Source: Ramlibacter alkalitolerans (lineage in GTDB: Bacteria > Pseudomonadota > Gammaproteobacteria > Burkholderiales > Burkholderiaceae_C). Taken from it: a stretch of 64,000 nt of DNA. The notes beneath the pieces are model-generated. The model did no database searches, was not told the origin of the DNA, and saw only the letters and a list, made by a program, of their open reading frames with translations. A program made the position numbers and the translations under genes. This document shows positions 7,865-16,577 of this stretch, piece by piece (the first letter of the stretch is position 1; every line of letters starts with the position of its first letter). The stretch covers positions 186,001 to 250,000 of the forward strand of contig NZ_JAEQND010000001.1 of NCBI RefSeq assembly GCF_016722765.1, in the 5' to 3' direction.

Positions 7865-8950
7865 TCAGCGCTCGTCGAAGGACAGCACGACGCGCTCCGT
7901 CATGGGATGCGCCTGGCAGGTGAGGACGTAGCCGGCGGCGACCTCCTTCTTGTCGAGGGCGAAGTTGCGCTCCATGCGCACCTGGCCTTCCACCAGCTTG
8001 GCCCGGCAGGTGCCGCAGACGCCGGAGGTGCAGGAGTAAGGCACTTCCAGTCCCGCCGCCGAAGCCGCGTCGAGGATGCTGGGCTGCTCGCGCGAGAACA
8101 GGAAGTCGCGCTGCAGGCCGTCGCGCACGATCGTGATGTGCGCCTTGGCGGCGTCGCTGGCGTGCGCCTGGTGCAGCACCGCGCCGACGTGGCCGCCACC
8201 CTTGTGCGTGATGCCGAAGCGCTCGATGTGGATGCGCTCCTCGGGTACGCCGGCGGCCAGCAGCGCGGCCTCCGCCTCGTCGTTCATCTGGAACGGGCCG
8301 CAGATGTAGGCATGCGCGATGGACTGTGCCGGCACCAGCACCTGCAGGAACTCGGCGATCTTGTCGCGGTTCATGACGCCCATGTTCAGCGGCGACTCGC
8401 TGTTCTCGTCGGAGAAGACGTGGTGGACCACCAGCCGCGTGAGGTAGCGGTCCTTCAGGTCGTCGAGTTCCTCCTTGAACATCGTCGAGCGCAGCTTGCG
8501 GTTGCCGTAGACCAGCGTGAAGCGGCTGGCCGGCTCGCGCGCCAGCACGGTCTTCATGATCGAGAGGATGGGCGTGATGCCGCTGCCGCCGGCGATGCCG
8601 AGATGGTGGCGCTGCGCCTGCGGCTCGATCGGCACGAAGAAGCGGCCCTGCGGCGTCATCACCTGCAGGGTGTCGCCCGGCTGGAGGTGCTCGTTGATCC
8701 AGTTGGAGAACAGGCCGCCGGCCACCTTGCGCACGCCCACGCGCAGGTCGCCGTCGTCGACGCCGGCGCAGATCGAATACGAGCGGCGCAGGTCCTGGCC
8801 GTCGATCTCCTTGCGCAGGGTGAGGTACTGGCCCTGGGTGAAGCCGAAGACCGGGCGCAGCTTCTCCGGCACCTCGAAGGAGACGATCACGGCCTCCTCG
8901 GTGTCCGGCTGGATCGCGCGCACGCGCAGGGAGTGGAACAGGGCGGACAT
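7865..8950 (-). CDS. paaE: Phenylacetyl-CoA 1,2-epoxidase, reductase subunit
   Basis: 361 residues. The N-terminal ferredoxin-NADP-reductase module has LRRSYSICAGV (flavin), then GGSGITPILSIMK (NADPH). The C-terminal plant-type [2Fe-2S] ferredoxin has Cys307, Cys312, Cys315 and Cys345 (PYSCTSGVCGTC and LTC). It passes electrons from NADPH to the PaaAC di-iron oxygenase. The start codon follows the paaD stop directly (no spacer). Length and domain order match PaaE of the E. coli type. Confidence 0.95.
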   Translation of the reverse strand: MSALFHSLRVRAIQPDTEEAVIVSFEVPEKLRPVFGFTQGQYLTLRKEIDGQDLRRSYSICAGVDDGDLRVGVRKVAGGLFSNWINEHLQPGDTLQVMTPQGRFFVPIEPQAQRHHLGIAGGSGITPILSIMKTVLAREPASRFTLVYGNRKLRSTMFKEELDDLKDRYLTRLVVHHVFSDENSESPLNMGVMNRDKIAEFLQVLVPAQSIAHAYICGPFQMNDEAEAALLAAGVPEERIHIERFGITHKGGGHVGAVLHQAHASDAAKAHITIVRDGLQRDFLFSREQPSILDAASAAGLEVPYSCTSGVCGTCRAKLVEGQVRMERNFALDKKEVAAGYVLTCQAHPMTERVVLSFDER

Positions 8951-9454
8951 CTAGATCGGCTTGAAGTGTTCGAAGGGCTCGCGGCAATCGAGGCAGCGCC
9001 AGAGGGCCTTGCAGGCGGTGGAGCCGAAGGGGGAGAGGCGTTCGGTGTGGGTGCTGCCGCAGTGGGGGCACGCGAGGGCTTCCGGCTTGCGCCGGAAGAC
9101 CAGGACGCTCTGGGCCCCCGCCTGCGCGGGGGTGACGGTGTGCGGGGGCGCGATGCCGTACTCGCGCAGCTTGCGCTTGCCGTCGTCGCTGATCCAGTCC
9201 GTGGTCCACGCCGGCGCGCGGCGCAAGGTGGCACGCGCGGGGCCCAGGCCTTCGGCCTCGATGGCGGCGAGCACACCCTGCTCGATCGCTTCGGTGGCGG
9301 GGCAGCCCGAATAGGTCGGCGTGAGCACGACTTCCAGTTCGGCGCCGTGATCGATCACGTCGCGCACGATGCCCAGGTCGCGGACCGACAGCGCCGGCAC
9401 CTCCGGATCGAGCACGCCGTCCAGGGCCTGCCACGCGCGCTCGGTGCGTGTCAC
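8951..9454 (-). CDS. paaD: PaaD, Fe-S/maturation component of the phenylacetyl-CoA epoxidase system, with a repeat-encoded linker
   Basis: 167 residues. The N-terminal MIP18/DUF59 domain has VLDPEVPALSVRDLGIV and TPTYSGCPAT, and the C-terminal zinc ribbon has CPHCG and CLDC around GSTACKALWRC. GTG 9454 is chosen: it forms GTGA with the paaC stop and has GGAG 8 bases upstream. PaaD is needed for an active PaaABCE complex, probably for cluster or di-iron assembly. Odd point: between IAPPH and ALACPHCG lies a stretch reading TVTPAQAGAQSVLVFRRKP, encoded by a REP-like repeat and a hairpin (9079-9139). The insert keeps the frame and falls in the linker between domains. Confidence 0.93.
   Translation of the reverse strand: MTRTERAWQALDGVLDPEVPALSVRDLGIVRDVIDHGAELEVVLTPTYSGCPATEAIEQGVLAAIEAEGLGPARATLRRAPAWTTDWISDDGKRKLREYGIAPPHTVTPAQAGAQSVLVFRRKPEALACPHCGSTHTERLSPFGSTACKALWRCLDCREPFEHFKPI
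9079..9139. repeat. REP-like repeat plus hairpin inside paaD
   Basis: On the plus strand 9079-9098 is a perfect hairpin, CTTCCGGC-TTGC-GCCGGAAG. It is followed at 9108-9139 by a unit with a CCCCCGC/GCGGGGG core. A 31-base stretch of the unit (from GCTCTGGGCC to GGGGGTGACG) is identical to the intergenic copy ending at 53350. Both halves are translated within paaD as its inter-domain linker. Confidence 0.85.
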
Positions 9455-10224
9455 CACACGCCTCCCGGATAGGCGCGCTGCAGGTGCTGCATCTCGGCGA
9501 GGATGAATCCCATGTGCTCGCTGTGCACGCCCCGCTTGCCGGTGCTCAGGAAGGGCACGGTCGCCGGCATGGCCAGCCCGGCCTCCTGCAGGATCTGCGC
9601 CATCTCCGCGCTCCAGGGCTCCTGCAGTTCGCTCCAGCGCGGCCCCAGGCGCGTGCTCGCCGCGTGTTCGTCGACCGCGTCGGAGGCGAACAGTTCGGCG
9701 TGGTAGGGCCACAGTTCGGCCAGTGCCTGCTCGCTGCGGCGACGCGATTCCTGCGTGCCGCCGGCCAGCCGCACCAGCCAGTCGGCCGCGTGCTGCTGGT
9801 GGTAGCGCGCCTCCTTCACCGCCTTGCCGGCGATGGCGGCCAGTTCCTTGTCGCTCGACTCCCCGAGGCGTTCCCACAGCAGCTTGAAGAAGGTGGCCAT
9901 CATCGTGTTGCGCACCACGGTGAAGGCGAAGTCGCCGCGCGGCAGTTCGACCAGCGTGACGTTGCGGTAGTCGCGCTCCTCGCGCAGGAAGGCGAGTTGG
10001 TCCTCGTCGTGGCCGGCCCCTTCGAGCGCGCCGGCGTGCGTGAGGACCGCGCGGCACTGGCCGATCAGGTCCAGCGCCATGTTGGCCAGGGCGATGTCCT
10101 CTTCCAGCACGGGCGCGTGCCCGGTCCATTCGCCCAGGCGCTGCGCGAGGATCAGCGCGGTGTCGCCGATGCGCAGCAGGTACTGCACGGCGGGCGCGTC
10201 GGCGATGCGGATGGAAGGCTGCAT
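9451..10224 (-). CDS. paaC: Phenylacetyl-CoA 1,2-epoxidase, structural subunit PaaC
   Basis: 257 residues of the ferritin-like PaaC family: VQYLLRIGDTALILAQRLGE near the N-terminus, EEDIALANMALDLIGQ, LAFLREERDYRNVTLVELP and EARYHQQHAADWLVRL. PaaC forms the heterodimeric core with PaaA but is usually not the catalytic di-iron subunit. ATG 10224 precedes the conserved region; the longer frame upstream overlaps paaB and is not used. It follows paaB by 10 bases and overlaps paaD by GTGA. Confidence 0.95.
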   Translation of the reverse strand: MQPSIRIADAPAVQYLLRIGDTALILAQRLGEWTGHAPVLEEDIALANMALDLIGQCRAVLTHAGALEGAGHDEDQLAFLREERDYRNVTLVELPRGDFAFTVVRNTMMATFFKLLWERLGESSDKELAAIAGKAVKEARYHQQHAADWLVRLAGGTQESRRRSEQALAELWPYHAELFASDAVDEHAASTRLGPRWSELQEPWSAEMAQILQEAGLAMPATVPFLSTGKRGVHSEHMGFILAEMQHLQRAYPGGVW

Positions 10225-10234
10225 CGTCACGGCC

Positions 10235-10528
10235 TCACATGTGGTCCACGGATTCGGGCAGCTTGTAGAAGGTCGGGTGGCGGTACACCTTGTCTTCCAT
10301 CGGGTCGAAGTACGTCGACTTCTCGCCCGGATCGCTGGCGATGATCTGGTCGCTGCGCACCACCCACACGCTGGTGCCTTCCTGCCGCCGCGTATAGACG
10401 TCCCGCGCCATCTGGATCGCCATCTTCCCGTCGGCCGCATGCAGGCTGCCGCAGTGCTTGTGGTCCAGCCCCGACTTGCTGCGGATGAACACTTCCCAAA
10501 GGGGCCACTCCTGCTTCGCGTCGTTCAT
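10235..10528 (-). CDS. paaB: Phenylacetyl-CoA 1,2-epoxidase, subunit PaaB
   Basis: 97 residues, the usual PaaB size: WPLWEVFIRSKSGLDHKHCG at the N-terminus, MAIQMARDVYTRR and a C-terminal DKVYRHPTFYKLPE. It bridges PaaAC units in the epoxidase complex. The ribosome site is AGGAT ahead of ATG 10528. It is separated from paaA by 150 bases that are almost wholly occupied by a long palindrome (10554-10674), unusual for an operon whose products form one complex. Confidence 0.95.
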   Translation of the reverse strand: MNDAKQEWPLWEVFIRSKSGLDHKHCGSLHAADGKMAIQMARDVYTRRQEGTSVWVVRSDQIIASDPGEKSTYFDPMEDKVYRHPTFYKLPESVDHM

Positions 10529-10553
10529 TTCAGATCCTGTTCAAAAAAGCGAA

Positions 10554-10674
10554 CCGGAACAGCCGAACGCAGAAGCCGCAAAGGTTACGCAGAAGCCGCA
10601 AAAGGACATCCTTGAGAATGAATTCTTCTGCGGTTTTTGCGTAACCTCTGCGGCTTCTGCGTTCGGCTGTCCGG
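10554..10674. repeat. Long palindrome, CGCAGAAG type, copy 1 (between paaA and paaB)
   Basis: A 121-bp imperfect palindrome. The left arm, from CCGGAACAGCCGAACGCAG, pairs with a right arm ending CTGCGTTCGGCTGTCCGG. Each arm holds two direct copies of a unit like ACGCAGAAGCCGCAAA, so the order is two units right, loop, two units left. It starts 4 bases after the paaA stop and would fold into a strong hairpin in the paa mRNA, where it could trim or stabilise the transcript between paaA and paaB. Confidence 0.85.
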
Positions 10675-10678
10675 CTTT

Positions 10679-11689
10679 TCACGCAGCCTTCACCTCGCGC
10701 GCCGCCTCCTTGCGCGCGAACTCCAGCGCGGCCTCGCGCACCCATGCGCCCTCTTCCCACGCGTTCACGCGCGCGGCCAGGCGCTCGCGGTTGCAGGGGC
10801 CGTTGCCGGCGATCACGCGCCAGAATTCGTCCCAGGCTATCGCGCCGAAGTCGTGGTGCTGGCGCTCCTCGTTCCACTTCAGATCGGGATCCGGCAGGGT
10901 CACTCCCAGCACCTTGGCCTGTTCCACCGTGGCGTCGACGAAGCGCTGCCGCAGTTCGTCGTTCGAGACGCGCTTGATCCCCCAGCGCATCGACTGCGCG
11001 GTGTTGGGCGACTGGTCGTCCGGCGGACCGAACATCATCACCGAGGGCCACCACCAGCGGTTCACCGCGTCCTGCACCATGGCGCGCTGCGCGTCCGTGC
11101 CCTGCTCCATCATCGTCAACAGGCTCTCGTAGCCCTGGCGCTGGTGGAAGCTCTCCTCCTTGCAGATGCGGATCATGGCGCGCGCATACGGCCCGTAGGA
11201 GCAGCGGCAGATCGGCACCTGGTTCATGATCGCCGCGCCGTCGACCAGCCAGCCGATCACGCCGACGTCGGCCCAGGTCAGCGTGGGGTAGTTGAAGATC
11301 GAGCTGTACTTGGCCTTGCCGCTGTGCAGCGCCTCGATCATCTGGTCGCGCGAGGTGCCCAGCGTCTCGGCTGCGGAATAGAGGTACAGGCCGTGCCCGC
11401 CCTCGTCCTGCACCTTGGCCAGCAGGATCGCCTTGCGCTTGAGCGTGGGCGCGCGCGAGATCCAGTTGCCCTCGGGGAGCATGCCGACGATCTCGGAATG
11501 CGCGTGCTGCGAGATCTGCCGCACCAGCGTCTTGCGGTAGTGGTCCGGCATCCAGTCCTTGGGCTCGATGAATTCGCCGGCGGCGATGCGACCCTCGAAG
11601 CGCTCCTCGAGCTGCATCTCCCCGGCGCTGCGCACCGGCTTGCGGGCATCGCCCTCCTTGCCCTGGGTGTCCATGGCCTGCGTGTACAT
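10679..11689 (-). CDS. paaA: Phenylacetyl-CoA 1,2-epoxidase, catalytic di-iron subunit PaaA
   Basis: 336 residues. Conserved PaaA segments: [40 protein letters not shown] (Glu and His di-iron ligands), [14 protein letters not shown] (second Glu/His set) and [11 protein letters not shown]. The subunit epoxidises phenylacetyl-CoA with O2. First gene of paaABCDE-tetR; the ATG has AAGGAG 6 bases upstream. A promoter and operator can be proposed at 11719-11768. The C-terminal [10 protein letters not shown] is followed almost directly by the long palindrome. Confidence 0.96.
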   Translation of the reverse strand: MYTQAMDTQGKEGDARKPVRSAGEMQLEERFEGRIAAGEFIEPKDWMPDHYRKTLVRQISQHAHSEIVGMLPEGNWISRAPTLKRKAILLAKVQDEGGHGLYLYSAAETLGTSRDQMIEALHSGKAKYSSIFNYPTLTWADVGVIGWLVDGAAIMNQVPICRCSYGPYARAMIRICKEESFHQRQGYESLLTMMEQGTDAQRAMVQDAVNRWWWPSVMMFGPPDDQSPNTAQSMRWGIKRVSNDELRQRFVDATVEQAKVLGVTLPDPDLKWNEERQHHDFGAIAWDEFWRVIAGNGPCNRERLAARVNAWEEGAWVREAALEFARKEAAREVKAA

Positions 11690-11718
11690 CGCGTCTCCTT
11701 GCCGGCCGGCGTTTATTG

Positions 11719-11768
11719 CCGACCGCTCGGTAGATGATAAGGGATACGGCGTCCTTGCGGTGGGTCAA
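11719..11768 (-). promoter_or_regulatory. Candidate paa promoter with TetR-type operator
   Basis: On the minus strand TTGACC (11768-11763) and TATCCC (11746-11741) are separated by 16 bases, a weak sigma-70 arrangement. Just downstream is CCGACCGCTCGG (11719-11730), a dyad with CCGA/TCGG arms that would overlap the transcription start. Position suits repression by the TetR protein at the end of the operon. Inference from sequence only. Confidence 0.45.
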
Positions 11769-11788
11769 GCCCGGTGCGCGTGGATGCC

Positions 11789-12295
11789 TCAAGCGCTGCG
11801 CGGTCGCCGTGGCCGCGGCGTGGCCGGCCCACCCTCCAGCGGCAGCCGCGTCTCCGCCTTCACCTCCTTGAGCACCACGCTCGAACGCACGTGCGTCACG
11901 CCCGGCAGCTTGAACGCCGTCTCGTGCAGGAAGGCCTCGTAGCTCTTGATGTCCGGCACCAGCACCTTCAGCACGTAGTCGGCCTGGCCGGTGGTGGCGT
12001 AGCAGCTCACGATCTGCGGACTGGCGGCCACCGCCTGCTCGAAGCGGCGCACGTCGTCCTCGTTGTGGCGGGTCAGGTTCACTTCCGCGAGCACGGCCAG
12101 CGTCAGGCCCACCTTCTCGCGGTCCACCAGCGCGGTGTAGCCGCGGATGATGCCGGCGCTCTCCATCTCCTTGACGCGCTTCCACGCCGGCGTGGCCGAC
12201 AGGCCGGCGGCCGCGGCGAGCTGCTGCACGGTCTGGCGGGAGTCGCGCTGGAGTTCGCTGAGCAGGAGCACGTCGTGACGGTCGAGTTGAGACAT
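11789..12295 (-). CDS. Lrp/AsnC-family transcriptional regulator
   Basis: 168 residues. The N-terminal winged helix (LDRHDVLLLSELQRDSRQTV, then LAAAAGLSATPAWKRVKEME) is followed by the RAM ligand-binding domain (GLTLAVLAEVNL, CYATTGQADYVLKVLVPDIK). The C-terminus is a basic tail (ATPRPRRPRSA). It is transcribed divergently from the indolepyruvate oxidoreductase gene 119 bases away, the arrangement of a local amino-acid-responsive regulator. The likely effector is an aromatic or branched amino acid. Two dyads in the shared gap are candidate sites. Confidence 0.88.
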   Translation of the reverse strand: MSQLDRHDVLLLSELQRDSRQTVQQLAAAAGLSATPAWKRVKEMESAGIIRGYTALVDREKVGLTLAVLAEVNLTRHNEDDVRRFEQAVAASPQIVSCYATTGQADYVLKVLVPDIKSYEAFLHETAFKLPGVTHVRSSVVLKEVKAETRLPLEGGPATPRPRRPRSA

Positions 12296-12315
12296 TCCTG
12301 ATCACCGGCGGATTC

Positions 12316-12369
12316 GAGAACATCATTCTCCATCCGCCGCTTCTGGCGGGGAAAGAAGAATCAAATTCT
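12316..12369. promoter_or_regulatory. Two AGAAT/ATTCT dyads between lrp-like gene and indolepyruvate oxidoreductase
   Basis: GAGAACATCATTCTC (12316-12330) and AGAATCAAATTCT (12357-12369) share GAGAA/ATTCTC half-sites, with centres about 40 bases apart (four helical turns). They are AT-rich against a GC-rich background and resemble Lrp-type sites, so the neighbouring regulator probably binds here for both genes. Confidence 0.5.
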
Positions 12370-12414
12370 CCGTGCCCGCAACTAAGCTGTGCCTGCTGAA
12401 GGAGACACAGCGAA

Positions 12415-15400
12415 ATGCCAGAGAGCACCCTTGCCGACACCTCGCCGATCGCGCGCCCCGAATACCGCCTGAGCGACAGCCTGTGGGCCCCGGGCGGTTC
12501 CATCTTCCTCACCGGCACCCAGGCGCTGGTGCGCCTGATGCTGATGCAGCGCCAGCGCGACACGGCCGCCGGCCTCGACACGCGCGGCTTCATGAGCGGC
12601 TACCGCGGCTCGCCGCTGGGCATGGTGGACCTCGCGGTCTGGAAGGCCGGCCAGAAGTTCGAGGAGGCGGGCGTGCGCTTCCTGCCCGCGATCAACGAGG
12701 AACTGGGCGCCACCGCGGTGCTGGGCACGCAGCGCGTGGAGGCCGATCCCGAGCGCACCTGCGAAGGCGTGTTCGCGCTCTGGTACGGCAAGGGGCCGGG
12801 CGTGGACCGCGCCGGCGACGCGCTCAAGCACGGCAACGCCTACGGGTCGTCGCCGCACGGCGGCGTGCTGATGGTGGCGGGCGACGACCACGGCTGCGTC
12901 TCCTCGTCCATGCCGCACCAGAGCGACCAGGCCTTCCAGTCCTGGCATGCGCCCATCGTGTCGCCGGCGAACGTTGCCGAGTACCTGGAGTTCGGCCTCT
13001 ACGGCTGGGCGCTGTCGCGCTTCTCGGGCAACTGGGTCGGCTTCACCGCCTTGTCGGAGGTGGTGGAGAGCGCAGCGACGGTGGACCTGGACCTGGTGAA
13101 CGCGCGCGTCGCCACCTGGCAGGACGGCGACACAGTGCGGCAGCTCACCGGCTACGCGCCGCCGCCCGGGGGACTGCACTACCGCTGGCCCGACCTGCCT
13201 TCGCTCACCATCGAACAAAGGCTGCACGCCAAGCTCGATGCGGTGCGCGCCTTCGCGCGCATCAACAGCATCGACCGGCACATCGTCGCCAGCGCGCGCG
13301 CCACGGTGGGCATCGTGACCGCCGGCAAGGCGCACTACGACCTGATGGAAGTGCTGCGCCGGCTCGACATCCCACCCGAGGCGCTGGCCGCCCACGGCGT
13401 GCGCATCTACAAGCTGGGGCTCACCTATCCCATCGAGCCGACCCGCATGCGCGAATTCGTGCGCGGCCTGGGCGAGGTGCTGGTGATCGAGGAAAAGGGC
13501 CCGGTGGTCGAGGAGCAGCTGCGCTCGATGTTCTACAACGAGCGCGAACGGCCGGCGATCGTCGGCAAGCAGGACGCCGAGGGCCGGCCGCTCGTCTCCG
13601 CGCTGGGCGAGCTGCGGCCCTCGCGCCTGATCGAAACCGTGGCGCAGTGGCTGGTGCGCCATTTCCCGGACCTGGACCGGCGCCACCTCGTGCGGGACTT
13701 CACCCTGCCCGAGCTGCTGTCCAACGAGAGCGACAGCGTCAAGCGCCTGCCCTACTTCTGCGCCGGCTGCCCGCACAACACCTCCACCCGCGTGCCCGAG
13801 GGCTCGCATGCGCAGGCCGGCATCGGCTGCCACTTCATGGCCAGCTGGATGGACCGCGACACCGAAGGCCTGATCCAGATGGGCGGCGAGGGCGTGGACT
13901 GGGTCTCGCACGCCATGTTCACCAAGGTGCCGCACGTGTTCCAGAACCTGGGCGACGGCACCTACTACCACTCCGGCTACCTCGCGATCCGGCAGGCGGT
14001 GGCGGCGCGCGCGACGCTCACCTACAAGATCCTGTTCAACGACGCCGTCGCCATGACGGGCGGACAGCCGGTGGACGGCATCATCAGCGTCGACGGCATC
14101 GCGCGCCAGGTCGAGGCCGAGGGCGTGAAGAAGGTGGTGGTGGTGTCCGACGACATCGCCAAGTACGAGGGCCTGGAGCTGCGCTTTCCGCCCGGCACCG
14201 AATTCCACGACCGGGATGCGCTCGACGCGGTGCAGCGCGAACTGCGCGAGATTCCCGGCGTGACGGTCCTGATCTACGAGCAGACCTGCGCGGCGGAAAA
14301 GCGCCGCCGGCGCAAGAAGGGCGAGCTGGTCGATCCGGCCCGCCGGCTGTTCATCAACGACCGCGTCTGCGAAGGCTGCGGCGACTGCTCGGTGCAGAGC
14401 AACTGCGTGGCCGTGCAGCCGCTGGAAACGCCATTGGGCCGCAAGCGCAGGATCGACCAGAGCAGCTGCAACAAGGACTATTCCTGCGCCAAGGGCTTCT
14501 GCCCCAGCTTCGTCGGCGTGCTGGGCGGCCAGCCGCGCAAGCGGGCCGGCGTGCTGGGCGACGGTGCCACGCACTTCATGGAGCAGGTCGAGGCGCTCCC
14601 GTTGCCGGCGCCGCACACCTGGAGCGCGCCCTACGACCTGCTGGTGACCGGCGTGGGTGGCACCGGCGTGGTCACCATCGGCGCGCTGGTCGCGATGGCC
14701 GCACACCTGGAAGGCAAGAGCGCCAGCGTGCTGGACTTCATGGGCTTCGCGCAGAAGGGCGGCTCGGTGCTGAGCTTCGTGCGTTTCGCCGACCTGCCTT
14801 CGCGCCTGAACCAGGTCCGCATCGACACCCAGCAGGCCGACGCGCTGCTGGCCTGCGACCTGGTGGTCGGCGCCTCGCCGGAGGCCCTGGCCACCGTGCG
14901 CCAAGGCCGCACGCGCGTGCTGGCCAACACGCACGAAGTGCCGGTGGCCGAAAGCCTGCGCAATCCCGACGCCAGCCTGAAGGTGCCCCAGTTGCTGGAC
15001 AAGCTGCGCTTCGCGGCCGGCGCCGACCGCGTCGAGACGCTCGATGCCCAGGCGCTGGCGGAAGCCTTCCTCGGCGATGCGATCTTCTCCAACATCATCG
15101 CCCTCGGCTCGGCCTGGCAGCGCGGGCTGGTGCCGGTGAGCCTGGACGCGCTGCAGCGTGCGATCGAGCTCAATGGCGTCGCCGTGGACCACAACAAGCT
15201 GGCGTTCTCGCTCGGTCGCCTCGCCGCCGGCGCGCCACAGGCCATCGAGCCACTGCTGCGCGGCGAGGCCATGCAGGCACCGGCGCAGGCCGAGACGCTG
15301 GAGGCCATCGTCGCCCGCGGCATGGAGCACCTCGCCGGCTACCAGGATGCGCGCTACGCCCGGCGCTATGCCGACTTCGTGGCCAGGGTGCGGGTGCGCG

Positions 15401-15999
15401 AGCAGGCGCTGGGCGCCGATGCCTCGCTGCCCTTCACGCGCGCGGTCGCCGCATCGCTGCTCAAGCTGATGGCGTACAAGGACGAATACGAGGTCGCGCG
15501 GCTCTATACCGACGGCGAGTTCCGGCGGGCCCTGCAGCAGCAGTTCGAGGGCGACATCGCGCTGGAGTTCTTCATGGCGCCGCCGACGCTGGCGCGCGCG
15601 AAGGAAGGCCAGCCGCCGCGCAAGGTGCGCCTGGGCGGCTGGATGATGCCGTTCATGAAGCTGCTGGCGCAGGGCCGGCGGCTGCGCGGCACGCCGTTCG
15701 ACCTGTTCGGGCGCACCGCGGAGCGACGGCTGGAGCGCGAGCTGGTGGACGCGTACCGCGCGCGCATCGAGGCCCTGCTGCCGGCGCTGACGCCCGAGCG
15801 GCTGAAGACGGCGACGGAGATCGCGGCGCTGCCGCTGGCGATGCGCGGCTTCGGCCACGTGAAGCTGGCCAACGTGGCGCTGGCGCGGGCCCGCGAGGCG
15901 GAACTGCTGCACCGGTTCGATCCTTCCACCTACGCGCGCCCGGCGCCGTCGCGCCAGGCGGGGCAGATCCGCGGGATCCCCGTCACGGCGGCGGCTTAA
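12415..15999 (+). CDS. Indolepyruvate ferredoxin oxidoreductase, fused alpha/beta/gamma form
   Basis: 1194 residues, the single-chain form found in proteobacteria. Domains in order: pyrimidine domain (about 30-240, FMSGYRGSPLGMVD), thiamine-diphosphate domain (about 440-640, with GDGTYYHSG near 513 and NDAVAMTGGQP near 543), a cysteine-rich segment CEGCGDC...CNKDYSCAKGFC (652-690) that probably binds Fe-S clusters, then the gamma/IorB-like domain starting LLVTGVGGTGVVTIGAL (about 742). It oxidatively decarboxylates aryl- or branched 2-oxo acids to acyl-CoA, for example indolepyruvate or phenylpyruvate to arylacetyl-CoA, which would feed the adjacent paa pathway. RBS GAAGGAG at 12399-12405 supports ATG 12415. 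Confidence 0.92.
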   Translation: MPESTLADTSPIARPEYRLSDSLWAPGGSIFLTGTQALVRLMLMQRQRDTAAGLDTRGFMSGYRGSPLGMVDLAVWKAGQKFEEAGVRFLPAINEELGATAVLGTQRVEADPERTCEGVFALWYGKGPGVDRAGDALKHGNAYGSSPHGGVLMVAGDDHGCVSSSMPHQSDQAFQSWHAPIVSPANVAEYLEFGLYGWALSRFSGNWVGFTALSEVVESAATVDLDLVNARVATWQDGDTVRQLTGYAPPPGGLHYRWPDLPSLTIEQRLHAKLDAVRAFARINSIDRHIVASARATVGIVTAGKAHYDLMEVLRRLDIPPEALAAHGVRIYKLGLTYPIEPTRMREFVRGLGEVLVIEEKGPVVEEQLRSMFYNERERPAIVGKQDAEGRPLVSALGELRPSRLIETVAQWLVRHFPDLDRRHLVRDFTLPELLSNESDSVKRLPYFCAGCPHNTSTRVPEGSHAQAGIGCHFMASWMDRDTEGLIQMGGEGVDWVSHAMFTKVPHVFQNLGDGTYYHSGYLAIRQAVAARATLTYKILFNDAVAMTGGQPVDGIISVDGIARQVEAEGVKKVVVVSDDIAKYEGLELRFPPGTEFHDRDALDAVQRELREIPGVTVLIYEQTCAAEKRRRRKKGELVDPARRLFINDRVCEGCGDCSVQSNCVAVQPLETPLGRKRRIDQSSCNKDYSCAKGFCPSFVGVLGGQPRKRAGVLGDGATHFMEQVEALPLPAPHTWSAPYDLLVTGVGGTGVVTIGALVAMAAHLEGKSASVLDFMGFAQKGGSVLSFVRFADLPSRLNQVRIDTQQADALLACDLVVGASPEALATVRQGRTRVLANTHEVPVAESLRNPDASLKVPQLLDKLRFAAGADRVETLDAQALAEAFLGDAIFSNIIALGSAWQRGLVPVSLDALQRAIELNGVAVDHNKLAFSLGRLAAGAPQAIEPLLRGEAMQAPAQAETLEAIVARGMEHLAGYQDARYARRYADFVARVRVREQALGADASLPFTRAVAASLLKLMAYKDEYEVARLYTDGEFRRALQQQFEGDIALEFFMAPPTLARAKEGQPPRKVRLGGWMMPFMKLLAQGRRLRGTPFDLFGRTAERRLERELVDAYRARIEALLPALTPERLKTATEIAALPLAMRGFGHVKLANVALARAREAELLHRFDPSTYARPAPSRQAGQIRGIPVTAAA

Positions 16000-16031
16000 G
16001 ATTCCGCCACCGCAGGCAACTCCCCGCACCC

Positions 16032-16577
16032 ATGAAGGCCAAGCCCCACGAGACACTGCTCCAGGCGTTGAAGCTTCGCTTCGAGAAGAACATGCACAGG
16101 CACCGCGGCGTCGCGTGGGCCGCCGTGCAGGCGAAGCTCGAAGGCAACGCTGCTGCCCTCAAGTCGCTGCTGCGGATGGAAGAGACCGGCGGCGAGCCGG
16201 ACGTGATCGCGTCGGACGCCAAGGCGGGGCAGTTCACCTTCTGCGACTGCGCGGCGGAGAGCCCCGCGGGCCGCCGCAGCCTCTGCTACGACCGCGAAGC
16301 GCTGGACGCGCGCAAGGAGAACAAGCCGGCCGGCAGCGCTGCGGAGATGGCCGCCGACATGGGCATCGCGCTGCTCACGGAGGAGGAGTACCGGGCCCTG
16401 CAGGCGCTCGGCGAGTTCGACCTCAAGACCTCGAGCTGGATCAGCACACCGGCCGACGTGCGCGCGCTCGGGGGCTCCCTGTTCTGCGACCGCCGCTACG
16501 GCCGGGTGTTCGTGTACCACAACGGCGCGCAGTCGTACTACGCGGCGAGGGGCTTTCGCGGCCTGCTCCGGGTCTGA
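16032..16577 (+). CDS. DUF4256 family protein
   Basis: 181 residues. Marks are HETLLQALKLRFEKNMHRH at the N-terminus, GGEPDVIASDAKAGQFTFCD, EEYRALQALGEFDLKTSSWI and a C-terminal GGSLFCDRRYGRVFVYHNGA. The family is widespread and of unknown function. It may share a transcript with the oxidoreductase, 32 bases upstream. Its stop abuts the stop of the converging feruloyl-CoA synthetase gene with no spacer, so no terminator lies between the two coding regions. Confidence 0.8.
   Translation: MKAKPHETLLQALKLRFEKNMHRHRGVAWAAVQAKLEGNAAALKSLLRMEETGGEPDVIASDAKAGQFTFCDCAAESPAGRRSLCYDREALDARKENKPAGSAAEMAADMGIALLTEEEYRALQALGEFDLKTSSWISTPADVRALGGSLFCDRRYGRVFVYHNGAQSYYAARGFRGLLRV

Noticed and set aside
10620-10680. 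Coding extension reading RNLCGFCVRL-like peptides near the long palindromes
   Set aside because: The same peptides arise at every palindrome copy because they translate the repeat units; paaA clearly ends at 10679.
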